A stretch of 64,000 nt of DNA. It comes from Semisulcospira habei (Eukaryota; Mollusca; Gastropoda; Semisulcospiridae). How positions within the stretch are numbered: position 1 is the stretch's first letter; each line of letters begins with the position of its first letter. Positions 1 through 9,629 of this stretch are shown here, in pieces. The position numbers were made by a program, and so were the translations under genes. A model generated the notes under the pieces. The model had not been told where the DNA came from. It saw nothing but the letters and a program-made list of their open reading frames with translations, and made no database searches. Where the stretch lies: assembly GCA_036245525.1 (NCBI GenBank), contig BTPG01000002.1, positions 163,271,876 through 163,335,875 on the forward strand, written 5' to 3'.

Positions 1-463
1 TAATGTTAGTTCCAGATCAAAACACTGATAATCAAAACAATATAAATTAAAACAAGAAATAATTTCTACATACCAAACAGTGATTAAACAATTATTATTT
101 TTAATTATTATTATTATTGTTGTAGTAGACTACCACTACTGCCTGATATTAGTAGCAGTGTAATAGATATAGAACAGTTCACCATTATACAACATTATAT
201 GTACTATTAAATAAAAATTAGGTGTGTAGGCCTACAAAATTTACCAGTGTTGCCTTATTATTTCCTGTGGGTTTTTTTTCCCAAAGATTTATGCCGTTAC
301 TCTTTCCCTGTCCTTTTTTTTTTCAAAGTAAATTGTAGCACCACAAAATGTGTCAATATGTTTTAAAAATGTGGTCTTATGAGTGAGCTCTTATCTATTT
401 TAATATTAATGCTAATGTGAATGTTAAATTTGCTTATATTCTTTCTCTATCTCCACATTTCAG
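1..463. other. AT-rich sequence, no gene seen
   Basis: AT-rich non-coding sequence with a short ATT run near 95-122. The final 40 bases are pyrimidine rich and end in CAG, which would serve as a 3' splice site for the transposase-like fragment that follows. I see no other structure. Confidence 0.5.
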
Positions 464-852
464 ACATTAGGTGTGGGAGAAAAAAAAGCAACTTGTTTCA
501 TCAAGACCCTTGGTAAGGATCAACAAGAAGAGTTGTCTGAGAGGCTTCAAAAGTCAGCATTTACACTATCCACAGATGGAAGTAACGATAAAAAGAGTAA
601 ACAATATCCGCTGGTTGTTAGATCTGTAGAACTTTGTACTGGACTAGTTAACTCTGAGTTATTGTCTTTACCAGAGTGCACTGGACCCTCCACTGGCGAA
701 AACATTTTTAAGCTGTTGGATTCTGAACTGAAAGCAAGACACATTGAATGGAAGAACTGTCTCTCACTAAGATGCGACAATGCTGCAGTTATGACGGGAA
801 AGCACAAGGGAGTTGTGGCTTTTGTCAGGCAGCAGCACCCAGAAGTACGCAT
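464..852 (+). pseudogene. hAT-like transposase (DUF4371-type) exon fragment
   Basis: An open frame of about 130 codons begins directly after a pyrimidine tract and CAG (461-463). Its order of blocks (LGVGEKKAT, then STDGSN, then SLPECTGPSTGENIFKL, then SLRCDNAAVMTGKHKGV) is typical of hAT-derived transposase-like proteins, with the acidic STDGS and CDNA positions belonging to the RNase H-like fold. The frame is cut near 852, where GC-rich DIRS copy A begins in the opposite orientation. The acceptor-like start suggests an exon of a spliced transposase or transposase-derived gene. It is not part of CEP192. No N-terminal zinc finger or C-terminal dimerisation region is present, so it is a remnant. 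Confidence 0.6.
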
Positions 853-1596
853 GCAGCCTCGTCCAGGGACCGTAGAGTCTCCATCCTAAGGCCCAGGGGG
901 GCAGCTGGCGACAAAGGGCTGTCCGGAGAGCGCGAGCATGGAGAGGCAGGGAGACTGTCATCTCCGAAGACAGCTGAGACCGAGTCCTCCGGTAACAGGC
1001 TGAGGGCGTCATCGTTGGGGCGCCCTGACGGGCAACGGGGGCATCAGGGGCCGGCGAAGGCGGGCGCCAGGACAAGGGGACGGGACCTCACGGACAGCCG
1101 GGAGGGACCCGGGGGGAGGGTGGGGGCGGAAGTCTCGCTATCGTCACGCCGGCCGTAAGTCGAGCTGGGGGGGGGCATCTCACCAGCGAGCTGCGCCGAG
1201 CAGGGGAAACCGAGGCAGCCAACGAGGAGTTCCGTGAAGCCGTATGTGAAGAGGCCGCGCTCCAACGCAAAGACCGGCGGTCACAAGGGGAGTGACTGCG
1301 TTGGCAGGAGTGAGGTCGGCGGGAGGGCGAGCGCCAACGAGAGGAGGGGCGTCGGGGGCGGTGCCGCGTTGGAGGGGGCAAACGTCTGGGACGGGAGACA
1401 CGCCGGGGCAAGCGAGGAGCCGGTCCCGGCTTCGAGGAGGGTGTCGTGGTCAGCCGAGAGATGGGGGTAATATCTGGGCGGGAAGCGTGTCGGTGGCCAT
1501 CCAGATCTCGAGAAGCTGCCTGCAGGTGGGTGCGTGCATGGTCTCGTCACGGGGGTAGCCCGAAACTCCTATCGTCAACCCTCCTAGTAGCCGCGT

Positions 1597-2030
1597 CTGA
1601 GCCCGAGAGAGCTCGGGCTGGGAGGCGGGGCGAGCTAGTTCGCTGTGGGTCAGGCTCGGGGGAGCGCCGGGGGACCTTGTCACTGACCCTGGAACTGGAC
1701 GAACGCTGTCGGTGCTGGCCTGCTTCCGAGGGGTAGGCGGGCTGACATCCAGTAGCCGTGTCTGAGCCCGAGAGAACTCGGGCCAGGAGGCGGGGCAAGC
1801 AAGCTCGCTCTGGACCAGGCTTGGGAGCAGCCGTCACGTCTGCACGTTTGTCGGGCCGACACCTAGTGGCCGCGTCTGAACCCGAGAGAACTCGGGCCGG
1901 GAGGAGGCAGGGCGAGCGAACTCACTGTGGGCCAGGCTTGGGGGCAGCAGTTGTGTCCGAGGGTCTGGCGGGCCGACATCTAGTATCCGCATCAGAGCCC
2001 GAGAGAACTCGGGCTGGGAGGCGGCATGAG
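1597..2030 (-). repeat. Tandem repeat in DIRS copy A ORF1 region (about 115-163 bp units)
   Basis: Four units begin near 1597, 1760, 1875 and 1988. Each carries the palindromic core CCCGAGAGAACTCGGG and a following GGGAGGCGG block. On the minus strand one frame reads repeated LPARVLSGSDA and APKPGP segments, so the array expanded within, or immediately after, the ORF1 protein. Spacing is 163, then 115 and 113 bases. Confidence 0.75.
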
Positions 2031-2221
2031 CGATCTCGCTGTGGGCCAGTCTTGGAGTAGCGGGCGCACAAATCTGCCAGGGACCTGGGAGCTGCCATGC
2101 GCGTCAGGGCCCGGGTAGTCAGTCCCGCAACTTCAGAGCAGGTGCGCCTCGTCCCATCTGTGGTGGCGGCACGGGGTGCGGTAGCGGGTGGCAGGTCTTG
2201 GGCCGGCATAGGACGTTCGCG

Positions 2222-2381
2222 TCAATAGAACCCCCATAGCTGAGACCATTGTTCTTCCACCCAGGAGGCGCAGGTGTCGCAGGTGTGACTAGAGGCATAG
2301 CCGGAACAAGGGAGGCATACCGCATGCGTGTCGCTTGGCCATTGGAAGTTCCCACAGCGCGTGCAAGTTCGCACCTGGTAA
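2222..2381 (-). pseudogene. DIRS ORF1 zinc-ribbon-like fragment (copy A)
   Basis: On the minus strand, immediately after GTGTTGCAG (acceptor at 2382-2384), the frame reads VRTCTRCGNFQWPSD, CLPCSG and CDTCASWVEEQWSQLWGFY, then stops. The Cys pairs C-x2-C ... C-x2-C ... C-x2-C and the closing W..QLW.F are shared with copies B, D2 and F. This is probably a zinc-binding, Gag-like nucleic-acid-binding module; the role is inferred. The stop directly after the module makes this copy short compared with D2. Confidence 0.6.
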
Positions 2382-2690
2382 CTGCAACACTTAGGAAAGT
2401 TGAGAGGCGAGCGAGCGTGGGTCCCCGAGGCCACGCAAAAACGAGTGCACGCGCGAATGAAGGCAAACTCCGTATCTGGAGCAATTCCACAGCCAGTGCC
2501 GCCGCCCAGCGCACAGAGCGCCGATCGAGGGCAACAACCGAGGCCTTACCTTGCCATGGCGGGGAGGACGGCGAGGAACCTGTGACGAAGGCCGAAGGGA
2601 TCAACCGTGCGCAGCGGAGTACACGACAGCTGCTCCTTTCTCTCCTCCCAGCCAACAGAGGTACCACAAATCCAACGGAAGCACCACAAA

Positions 2691-2960
2691 AATCCAAGGG
2701 AAGCACCAGCGCCCACATGTAAGTCTTCCCAAGAACGAAGGTAATCCAAGGCAGGCACGGACACAACGGTAAGTCCAATCCAAGGTACGACCAGTTACAA
2801 CTGTGCACAGCCGGAAGCACCACAATAATCCAAGGGAAGCACCAGCGCCCACACGTAAGTCTTCCCCAGGACGAAGGTAATCCAAGGCAGGCACGGAACA
2901 CAACAGTAAATCCAATCCAAGGTACGACCGGTTACAACCGTATACAGCCGAAACGTGCAG
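2691..2960 (-). repeat. 141-bp tandem duplication in DIRS copy A leader
   Basis: The block AATCCAAGGGAAGCACCAGC begins near 2692 and again near 2831, with the following about 135 bases nearly identical. In element orientation this is the 5' leader, which in copies B and D1 is also built of short CTTGGA/TTTGGA-rich degenerate repeats. Confidence 0.75.
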
Positions 2961-3190
2961 TAAGCAGAGTTCACAACCGTTCCCGGTAAGCTAAGTGAAC
3001 AGACTGGCGTGACACTACTGGGCGCGTGACCGGATAGGGATGGACGGGAGGCTACTCAGGGTACCGGGTTACAGCGCCCTTGGGTCGCCTCCCTTGTCGT
3101 GTAGGTACACAACGGAATTTTGGCTGAAATTGGGTAAGCTAAGTGTACGTTTCCTATCAGTAATGTCATCAGTAATGTTTTTGAGGAAAC

Positions 3191-3825
3191 AAAATCCCAT
3201 TATGATGACCAGTGAGGAGCAGCAGTAGGGTAGCATACCTCTCTTTAACTTCAACAGCGAACCGCCTAACTCTGCAGCAAGCATAGACATTCATTATCCC
3301 TTGCAAAAGTGCCTAAGGTCTTTCTATCACTGCCTGTGTTCTTTGTTAGAGGAGGTGAACGAGGGTTCAGCGTCAGTTTTCACACCTTTTAGGTTGGGGG
3401 CCATAATCGCTGGCTGCCGAGTGTGGCGAAACTTGACACCTGTGAAAAGCATAGACCTTGATGCGTATCAAATTAGTGTTCCTATTACCACATTTACGTG
3501 TGTGGTCGTATCTAGAAGGAGCTCACGCCGTGGTCTGTGTGAAGCTGCTCCCACGCGCCCAACAGCCAGTCAAGTGGGGAGACATCTGCCATGTGCCAGA
3601 AGCCAAGACCCTCATTATACACTGACTCTAGTCTCCTACCCTCTTTATATACATACATGTGTTCTTCATTTGGAGAAGATTTGTGGGTGTTCAGTGTGTC
3701 TCAGCTGTCGCGTCAGGCATGTGTGCAGCACCAAGTGGAGCGCGATACAGTGCAATTTTGCGGTTCACCGCTGTCCGTGGTTGATCCGATTTTGGGGGGA
3801 TCCAGGGTACCCCCGCGATATATCC
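3191..3825. other. Unassigned sequence between DIRS A and a pogo-like end
   Basis: No recognisable coding region. A frame open through most of this stretch shows no motif I know and I do not support it as a gene. The right edge belongs to a pogo/Tigger-like element whose left end I could not find, so part of this stretch may be its degenerate interior. Confidence 0.4.
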
Positions 3826-3880
3826 AGGATCGCGATATAACGATTCGCGATATAACGATTCGCGATATATCGAGTCACAA
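3826..3880. mobile_element. Single terminal repeat of a pogo/Tigger-like element
   Basis: The segment repeats the unit GATTCGCGATATAAC and ends CGATATATCGAGTCACAACTG followed by TA. Read inward on the minus strand it starts CAGTTGTGACTCGATATATC, typical of pogo/Tigger (Tc1-mariner superfamily) ends, which insert at TA. The matching left end was not found. Confidence 0.5.
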
Positions 3881-4397
3881 CTGTACTTATTTGGATGACC
3901 CTTTGGAAAGGTCAAGGGACACGAGATCAGCAGATAGGTCACAAATAGCCATGTTTTGAATTTTTTATCCCTCAAGTACTGTTTACAACTTGCATTTTAA
4001 ACCTGGTACACAGATACCTGATAGTAAGACCTTCAGTGCGTGGTAATTTGGATGATCCCTTTGGAAAGATCAAAGGTCACGAGATCACCAAATGATGTGA
4101 ACAATGTGATTTTTGGGGGTTAAATTTTAGTTTTTATCAGCATTTTTTGCAAAACTGTTCAACCAGATTTGGCAGAAAGGTTGCTTATAATAAAACCTTT
4201 GTATGCATACTATTTTGGTTCACTACTTGCAAAGGTCAAGAGTCGCAGGAGGTTGACGAAAGTGAAACATGCATATATTTTGTGAAAACACGGATTTCAC
4301 AGGTACAAAAGCTGACCCTTTACTTATGTTAAAACACTTGAACACGACTTGCTTACTTCAGTAACCTGTCGGAAAGGTCAAGAACACAAAGGTCAGA
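3881..4397 (+). repeat. Interspersed repeat R, modular, left part
   Basis: Three degenerate modules of about 160 bp each contain TTTGGATGAYCCNTTGGAAAGG followed by TCAAGG and ACAGATACCTGATAGTAAGACC. The same modules recur at 27830-28495, and the element's right end recurs at 5140-5200 and 58555-58655. This copy is split by a TTAA-flanked insertion at 4398. No coding capacity is visible. Confidence 0.7.
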
Positions 4398-4401
4398 TTA
4401 A

Positions 4402-5135
4402 CCTTTTGCCACCGTAGTCTGCCAGCTAGGTTTTTCCCCCTGAGCGTATGCCTTACTTTGGCTCACTTCCCTGCTACCGTAGTAATTTTGACACATTTCA
4501 TCGGCCTTGTCTGTTGTAAAATTCTTATCATACCCCAACATATTTGGTATCGGTGGAAAAAACAATTCAAGGAGAACTTATAGACACTATGCTGAAGAAA
4601 ATATTTTGTATTGTTAAGATTTTACAGGTGTATAAAGAAGATGGGGTAAGAAGCCAAAAATCAAAAACAGATTTGCACTGGGTTCTGAAAACATGCTGTT
4701 AGTGTATTAGTTAGCCACAGTGTGAAAATTACAACTCACCTGGTATTCCAGAGACATTCTAGTGTGTCACCAGTAAATAATCCAGAAAGAAAGGCACAAC
4801 ATAAAAGTTTCTTCACACATAAAAATTTTTACACCAAAATCCGCCATTTTTTTCGCACGTGGTGACTTTTTGTATTAGAGCTTCTGATTCGTTGGTTTCA
4901 GCCCATACAAACAAGAAAAGTCACCCTAGCAGTACAGAAATGAGTGCTTGACATATTATAGTAGGTTGCTTCCCTTAGACAGTACTGCCGGTATTGCCCT
5001 TTAAACTGGTATCCAGCGCACAGATGTGTGCGCCTCGTCGGCAGTAGGAAACAAGGCCAGCGCACATATGTGTGCGTCCCGTCGGCAACGGAGCTTTGCT
5101 TGGCGCACACAAATGTGCGTTGCGTCGTCAAAAGG
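4402..5135. mobile_element. TTAA-flanked non-autonomous DNA element (piggyBac-like ends)
   Basis: The 734-bp insert is flanked by TTAA on both sides (4398-4401 and 5136-5139) and has ends CCTTTTGCCACC and GTCGTCAAAAGG, a short imperfect inverted repeat. It interrupts repeat R, whose sequence resumes directly after it. Near the right end are three subterminal units of a GCGCACA-N-ATGTGTGCG palindrome followed by CGTCG. No transposase is present. TTAA duplication with CC/GG tips is the piggyBac signature, so mobilisation in trans by such a transposase is the inference. Confidence 0.65.
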
Positions 5136-5139
5136 TTAA

Positions 5140-5200
5140 TTATGTGGATCGGTCATACACGTGAGCCCTAAGGGCTTTGCCATCCTTGATTTGACAAAAA
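5140..5200 (+). repeat. Repeat R, right end
   Basis: ATGTGGATCGGTCATACACG followed by TGAGCCCTAAGGGCTTTGCC closely matches the right end of repeat R at 28440-28495 and 58600-58655. It continues the copy interrupted by the TTAA-flanked insert. Confidence 0.7.
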
Positions 5201-5295
5201 ATGTTGCTGTTGTTTGGTATCCTTTCGTCTTAATTTCTTTTGTCTTAATTTTTATGAGCACATTTAGCATCTGATGTGTTAATGTATGTGTTTAG

Positions 5296-5447
5296 AACCG
5301 CAGAGCCATCTGCAATGGAGAATGCACCATGTGCTGCTGGTGACACTAGAGTTCTCCCCCTTTCTATCCCTGCCACACACAAAAGCGGGTCATTTGATGG
5401 GCCCTTCAGGAAACCCAAAGCACCAGCAGGAAAAACAATCAAGAAAA
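5296..5447 (+). CDS. CEP192: CEP192 exon 1 of window (partial gene)
   Basis: First exon I can place for the centrosomal scaffold CEP192/SPD-2; earlier exons lie upstream of the window. It encodes TAEPSAMENAPCAAGD ... GPFRKPKAPAG and ends at donor GTAAGT (5448) after the first base of a codon (phase 1). That matches the next exon, which opens with two bases completing the codon. The acceptor is either TTTAG (exon from 5296) or GCAG (exon from 5304). No domain is visible here. The assignment depends on phase continuity with the recognisable downstream exons. Confidence 0.55.
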
Positions 5448-5578
5448 GTAAGTACTGTCCGAACAGTGGTGTATTTACATGGTGACATTGTAAACAAGAA
5501 AGTTCCTTGATTATAATTGTCAATAGTGAAATCAAAGAGTTTTGGGGGGTTTATTCTTACATTACAGAAGAACCCGTT

Positions 5579-5799
5579 TTAACCCTTTTTATCCCCAAGG
5601 TCACCGTCCCATTTCTCCAATATTGGAGGTGTTGCCTAGCAACTATGTACCAGTCGCAGGAGATGGCTTTACCATGATAATTCAAGGGTAGTGCCAGATT
5701 AGCATGGTGCCTTCAGGCGCCAAGCTAATCTGGCACTACCCTTGAATTATCATGGTCAAGCCATCTCCTGCTTTAGGGATCCAGGGCTAAAAGGGTTAA
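5579..5799. mobile_element. P1 palindromic TTAA MITE
   Basis: The 221-bp unit starts TTAACCCTTTTTATCCC and ends GGGCTAAAAGGGTTAA. Its central palindrome (about 5680-5757) pairs TTCAAGGGTAGTGCCAGATT with its near-perfect complement around GCGCC. Flanking CAGGAGATGG and CCATCTCCTG extend the stem. Confidence 0.8.
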
Positions 5800-5949
5800 G
5801 CAAACACGTTTTCATAAGAAAGAAAATGGTCTTAAAAGGCATGCTCTGTAAAATAGTCCTCAAAAGGCACCTGTTATTAACTCTTTGCCTACTAAGTCTT
5901 TTTGTCAAAGAGTTCATTTCTGGATCTGTAATGACACATTCAGTGCTAA

Positions 5950-6870
5950 AAATAGCCAAGAAAATGCACTGGGTGACAGCAAACAAGCTTAAACTGAACG
6001 ATGACAAAACGGAAGCCATGCTGGTAGGCACTCGCCAGAAACTCTCCCAATAGCTCTTTCCATCTTCCACTCGACAACACCCCATCTCCCTCTCTGATGG
6101 CCAAGAACCTCGGCGTTATTCTCGATTCCTCTCTTTCCATGACCAGCTTCGTCTCCGCCACGGCCCAGGCATGCTATTTTCTCCTCCATTGCATCAGTCA
6201 GATCAGAAAATACCTCACCACCGATGCTGCCACCAAACTTGCTGTCTCTCTCATCTTTTCTCACATCGACTATTGCAACTCTCTCCTTTCCGGCCTCCTT
6301 CACTCCACCACTTTCACTCTCCAGCGCGTCCAGAACAATGCTGCCCGCCTCATCCTCAGAAAGAAAAATTCCGACCACATCACTGCCTTGCTCAAACTCC
6401 TTCACTGGCTCCCCATTCCCCAACGCATCCAATACAAGATTCTGTCTCTCTGCTACAAATCCCTGAACAACTACGCTCCTGCCTATCTCTCCAACCTACT
6501 TCACCTCTACACTCCTTCCCGCTCCCTCCGCTCTGCCTCCGACCCTCTCCGCCTCCACATCCAAACTCAGCACTTTCGGCTCCTTCTCCGTCTACAGTCC
6601 GTCCACCTGGAACACTCTCCCACTCTCTCTCCATCAACACTCGCTCTCCTCCTTCCAGTCCGCCCTCAAAACTCACCTCTTTCAACAGTTCTAGCACCAT
6701 AACATTACCACACTCCCCACCCCAAGCTGACTGTCGTAATGTATTTGTGGTATGTGAGTCATTGTCTAAAGCGTGCGCATACGTGCGCGAGTTGTGAGTG
6801 CACACTTAGAGTTATAATCATTATAAGATAAGCACATTATAAATACCGTAATTATTATTATTATTATTAC
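5950..6870 (+). mobile_element. 5'-truncated L2/CR1-like LINE
   Basis: The fragment covers the end of a non-LTR reverse transcriptase. NKLKLNDDKTEAMLVGTR is followed, in another frame, by AKNLGVILDSSLSM, then SHIDYCNSLLSGL, QNNAARLILRKK and LHWLPIPQRIQYKILSL. These blocks are typical of the C-terminal part of L2/CR1-group ORF2. A frameshift lies near 6050. The element ends in an ATT microsatellite (6853-6868), the usual tail of such LINEs. Confidence 0.8.
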
Positions 6871-6923
6871 TGTACAACAGAACTGGTTTAGAGTGACCAC
6901 CTTCACAAAATATCACCTGTCGT

Positions 6924-7135
6924 TTAACCCATTACATCCTGAGGTTGATATTAAAAAAATTGCTTATCATCCTAAGATGGCAGCTACATTACAGATTAGG
7001 AGATAGATCAACCATTTTAGTTCAAGGGTGGTGCCAGAACAGCTTGGCACCTCATGTGCCGAGCTATTCTGGCACCACCCTTGAACTATCAGAGTCAAAT
7101 ATATTTCAATAGTGTATCAGGATGAAAAGGGTTAA
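6924..7135. mobile_element. P1 palindromic TTAA MITE
   Basis: A 212-bp unit beginning TTAACCCATTACATCCTGAG and ending AGGATGAAAAGGGTTAA, with the central GGTGGTGCCAGAACAGCTTG palindrome at 7020-7090. It sits in the TTAA of a background repeat that also received a different palindrome at 44582-44660. Confidence 0.8.
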
Positions 7136-7180
7136 AGACCATCATTAGGTGGATGTAGCCACCTAAATGATGATCTTTAA
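7132..7180. repeat. 49-bp palindrome P5, TTAA to TTAA
   Basis: AGACCATCATTAGGTGG is paired with its near complement CCACCTAAATGATGATCT around TGTAG, bounded by TTAA on both sides. A second copy lies at 44657-44707. Confidence 0.7.
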
Positions 7181-7288
7181 TGACAGTTGACACTTTTTGC
7201 CCTGCAAGACTTGAGAGAGCACTCGTCTTTTAAACCATTTTTATCTTCCAAAGAAAAGGTTTTAATGTACCTTATCTGACTTTTGCAG

Positions 7289-7357
7289 GTGAAGGGGACA
7301 ACCTGGAGAGAGAGCTACAAGAACTTGGCATTAGTTTTGATGACTTTCAAACAGCAG
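7289..7357 (+). CDS. CEP192: CEP192 exon 2 of window
   Basis: Acceptor TTTTGCAG (to 7288) and donor GTAGGT (7358) bound a 69-base exon, phase 1 in and phase 1 out. It encodes the acidic segment EGDNLERELQELGISFDDF, plausibly part of the N-terminal regulatory half of the protein. I see no domain. Strong splice signals and exact phase fit with both neighbours support it. Confidence 0.7.
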
Positions 7358-7718
7358 GTAGGTTTGAGCTCTTTCTTTTGTATGTTGAACAGTAGTTGAT
7401 TTATATGTATGCTGAGTTGTGATTTTGGACCCTGTAGCATTGTTGAATTTGTTCAACATCATATAATCTAAAATAACCAACAGTATTGTTTAGGTTGAAT
7501 GTCTGGTGACCTCTTATATTAGAGGTGTTCTATAAATCAAAAGTAGGTCAGAAACTGCACATCTTTTGACGCAAATAGTGGAGTAATAGCTGGGACAAAC
7601 ATGCAATATCATGCTTATCCGGGCTTTTAACTTAAATTACATCTGGAGGATGAATTCGCAGTTTTTGTTGATATCCCTCGAGGTCTGCGTCACAGTTCTG
7701 GATACAGAGCGACCAGAG

Positions 7719-7840
7719 TAGTTCAAGGGTGGTGTCATGGTAGCTTTGCGCCTATAGGTGTCAATCTATTGTGACAAAACCCTTGAATTATCATGGTCGA
7801 TGTGCATCCTCTCATCGCACTTCAGGGCTTTATGGGTTAA
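7719..7840. mobile_element. P1 palindromic MITE, decayed
   Basis: A central stem from GTTCAAGGGTGGTGTCATGG to ACAAAACCCTTGAATTATCA, with more mismatches than its relatives, and a right end TATGGGTTAA. The left end is unclear. Confidence 0.6.
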
Positions 7841-8038
7841 TTCACTGTTTTTACCAAAACATGTAATTTTGACCTACCAAATTCATATTTCCAAACATCT
7901 TTTGTAATGATAAGTTTTCATTTCATGTCCATTCATTATTTGTCCTGGTCTGTGAGTTTAGACCGTACGGCTTAGAGCAAGCTTATCTGCGATAAGGCAA
8001 TATCACAGAATAGTTCATTTGTTTTTCTTACTGAACAG

Positions 8039-8103
8039 AGTCTGCAGAGGCGAGGCTTGATGCTGATGAGAAACAGTTTGAAGAGGAACACAAGTTTAGT
8101 GAG
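8039..8103 (+). CDS. CEP192: CEP192 exon 3 of window
   Basis: The 65-base exon between acceptor CTGAACAG and donor GTGGGT encodes SAEARLDADEKQFEEEHKFSE, phase 1 in and phase 0 out. The highly charged content suggests a helical or coiled segment. It fits the phases of the exons at 7289 and 8835. Confidence 0.65.
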
Positions 8104-8176
8104 GTGGGTCATGTAGATTGTGAGGATTAGCATAGATAGCCCTTTAACTGATGGGGGAAGGCGAATGCTATCCATC

Positions 8177-8220
8177 TGCAAGAGACATAAACCCTCATGA
8201 GAGGATTTATGTCTCTTGTT
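8177..8220. repeat. P2 palindrome
   Basis: GCAAGAGACATAAACCCTCATG is followed by its complement-like half AGGATTTATGTCTCTTGTT, a short member of the GCAAGAGGCATAGATCCTCATGAG palindrome family. Confidence 0.65.
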
Positions 8221-8658
8221 AGTCCTATGTTCATTATGCCTGTTTCTGATATCAAGTACATTGTGTTCTTCACGAGTATTTCGGTCAGATGCACAATTTG
8301 TGATCACTGGCAGCGAAGGGGTTATGTCCTTGACTCCTACCGAGGATACCGTACAGTGAAAAAGATGTGTCTTTTCTGCTGAGCGGTATTGTCTGGAGCA
8401 GTTAAGGGCTAAATAGTGTCTCATAGTTCTTCCTGATACCTGTGTCTGAGAGAAATAATATTAAATTTTGTTGGCAAACGCCCATGCAGAAATGTGAATC
8501 CTGTTTGACTGATTCTTGCTGAGTATTGGCAGTATTGCGAGACATATTTCAGTTTATATTTGCTTTTTAGAATACGCTTTTGGATATATGCAGAAAAGCA
8601 GAAGGGATACAACATCATTCGAGCTGGCCATCAGAAACACTGAAGTGTTTCCGTTTTA

Positions 8659-8738
8659 TTAACTCATTCATGGCCAGCCGCATCCAGATGCGCGGCTTTT
8701 GCCACACATCCGGATGCGACTGGCCGCAAATGAGTTAA
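8659..8738. mobile_element. P3 palindrome, TTAA-flanked (80 bp)
   Basis: Starts TTAACTCATTCATGGCCAGCC and ends GGCCGCAAATGAGTTAA, with CATCCAGATGCGCGG pairing across a short loop. A second copy is at 44582-44660, and a similarly bounded palindrome lies at 13768-13848. Confidence 0.75.
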
Positions 8739-8834
8739 ATGATGTATTTCTTTTGGCTGTCACTTGTCAGTATATGTGTTGACTTGCTTGTCGTAATGGC
8801 TGATTACAGTTCTTGTAATTCCTTCGTGTTTTAG

Positions 8835-9106
8835 CCTACATTGACACGGAAGGGGTTAAGCTTTGAGGCTGGTGAAAATCATGGGGGTGGTCAGTCAGCC
8901 TCAAGTGAAATTAGCGATTGTTGTTCTAGCATCACCAGCTGGCAGTGGCAGCCGAGGGATTAAGCTGGGAGGCTGACGAAGATCACCTGTCAGGATACCT
9001 GGGTGGGGAGGACCGGCCCGAACACCTGGAGGTTTCAATCGGCACATACATCGCTACACGTACGGAGACGCTTGGCACACTGGGTGGAGACCCCAGTGTA
9101 CCCAGG
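8835..9106 (+). CDS. CEP192: CEP192 exon 4 of window (apparent 1-base frameshift)
   Basis: From acceptor TGTTTTAG (to 8834) the phase-0 frame reads LTRKGLSFEAGENHGGGQ and a Ser-rich stretch, but meets a stop at 8960. From about 8930 another frame reads GLSWEADEDHLSGYLGGEDR, then EVSIGTYIATRTETLG, to donor GTAATT at 9107. The exon is 272 bases, and one extra base would make it 273 and phase 0 to 0, fitting both neighbours. Alternatively the exon starts at TTGTTCTAG (8930) or CACCAG (8939) with no frameshift. The TYIATRTETLG block is the part I most trust as belonging to the CEP192 N-terminal region. Confidence 0.6.
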
Positions 9107-9418
9107 GTAATTGGCGAATCTGGAAAGTTCAGATGATACTATCCTATTTATGCTTGGTGTGTGTAGGATAGTCCCATTTGAACTGTATCTCTTTTGCAAG
9201 GGCACTCCTTTCTCAGTTTATGCATGGGACATTTTTGCATGGTATTGGTGTCAGTGTCAGTAACCAGTGCAAGGTCTTGGACCTCCCTCACATATTCCTT
9301 TTCTTGTGAAGTTAGGCCGTCTTTTTTTTTTATCCACCTCATCAGTTTTCTTACCAATTTCAGTCCAGTTTAACTTTAAGATAAATTTTCAATACAAGCA
9401 ATCAAAACTGCTCTATCT

Positions 9419-9629
9419 GTAACCCATTTAAACCCAGCGCCATCCTGCAGGAGATAGATTGACCATAATTCAAGGGTAGGGCAAGATTAGCTTGGCGCCA
9501 TCAGGCACCAAGCTAATCTGGCACTGCCCTTGAATTATCATGGTCAGTCCATCTTTTGCAACTGGTACAAAGTCGTTAAATGACACCTCCAAAATTTGGG
9601 AAATGTGTCCGTGGGGTTAAATGGGTTAA
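9419..9629. mobile_element. P1 palindromic MITE
   Basis: A unit from TAACCCATTTAAACCCAG to GGGGTTAAATGGGTTAA with a central stem from ATAATTCAAGGGTAGGGCAA to CACTGCCCTTGAATTATCAT. The left TTAA is mutated to GTAA. Confidence 0.75.

Larger units (their letters stand above)
853..3190 (-). mobile_element. DIRS1-like retroelement, copy A (5' part only)
   Basis: Read on the minus strand, the element starts at 3190 with the left tip GTTTCCTCAAAAACATTAC, followed by the terminal-repeat sequence shared with copies B and D (ACACTTAGCTTACC, AATTTCAGCC, CGTTGTGTA, GGGAGGCGAC). Next come a repetitive 5' leader, a splice acceptor at 2382-2384, the zinc-ribbon ORF1 and a GC-rich tandem-repeat region. It ends near 853 against the hAT-like fragment. 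No reverse transcriptase, RNase H or recombinase part is present, so this is a truncated, dead copy. It is the only DIRS copy here opposite in orientation to CEP192. Confidence 0.75.

Noticed and set aside
2222..2434. Host zinc-finger gene on the minus strand
   Set aside because: The same module recurs in three other DIRS copies at the same place after the left terminal repeat.
3301..3840. 179-codon open frame
   Set aside because: It runs into a pogo-like terminal repeat and shows no domain.
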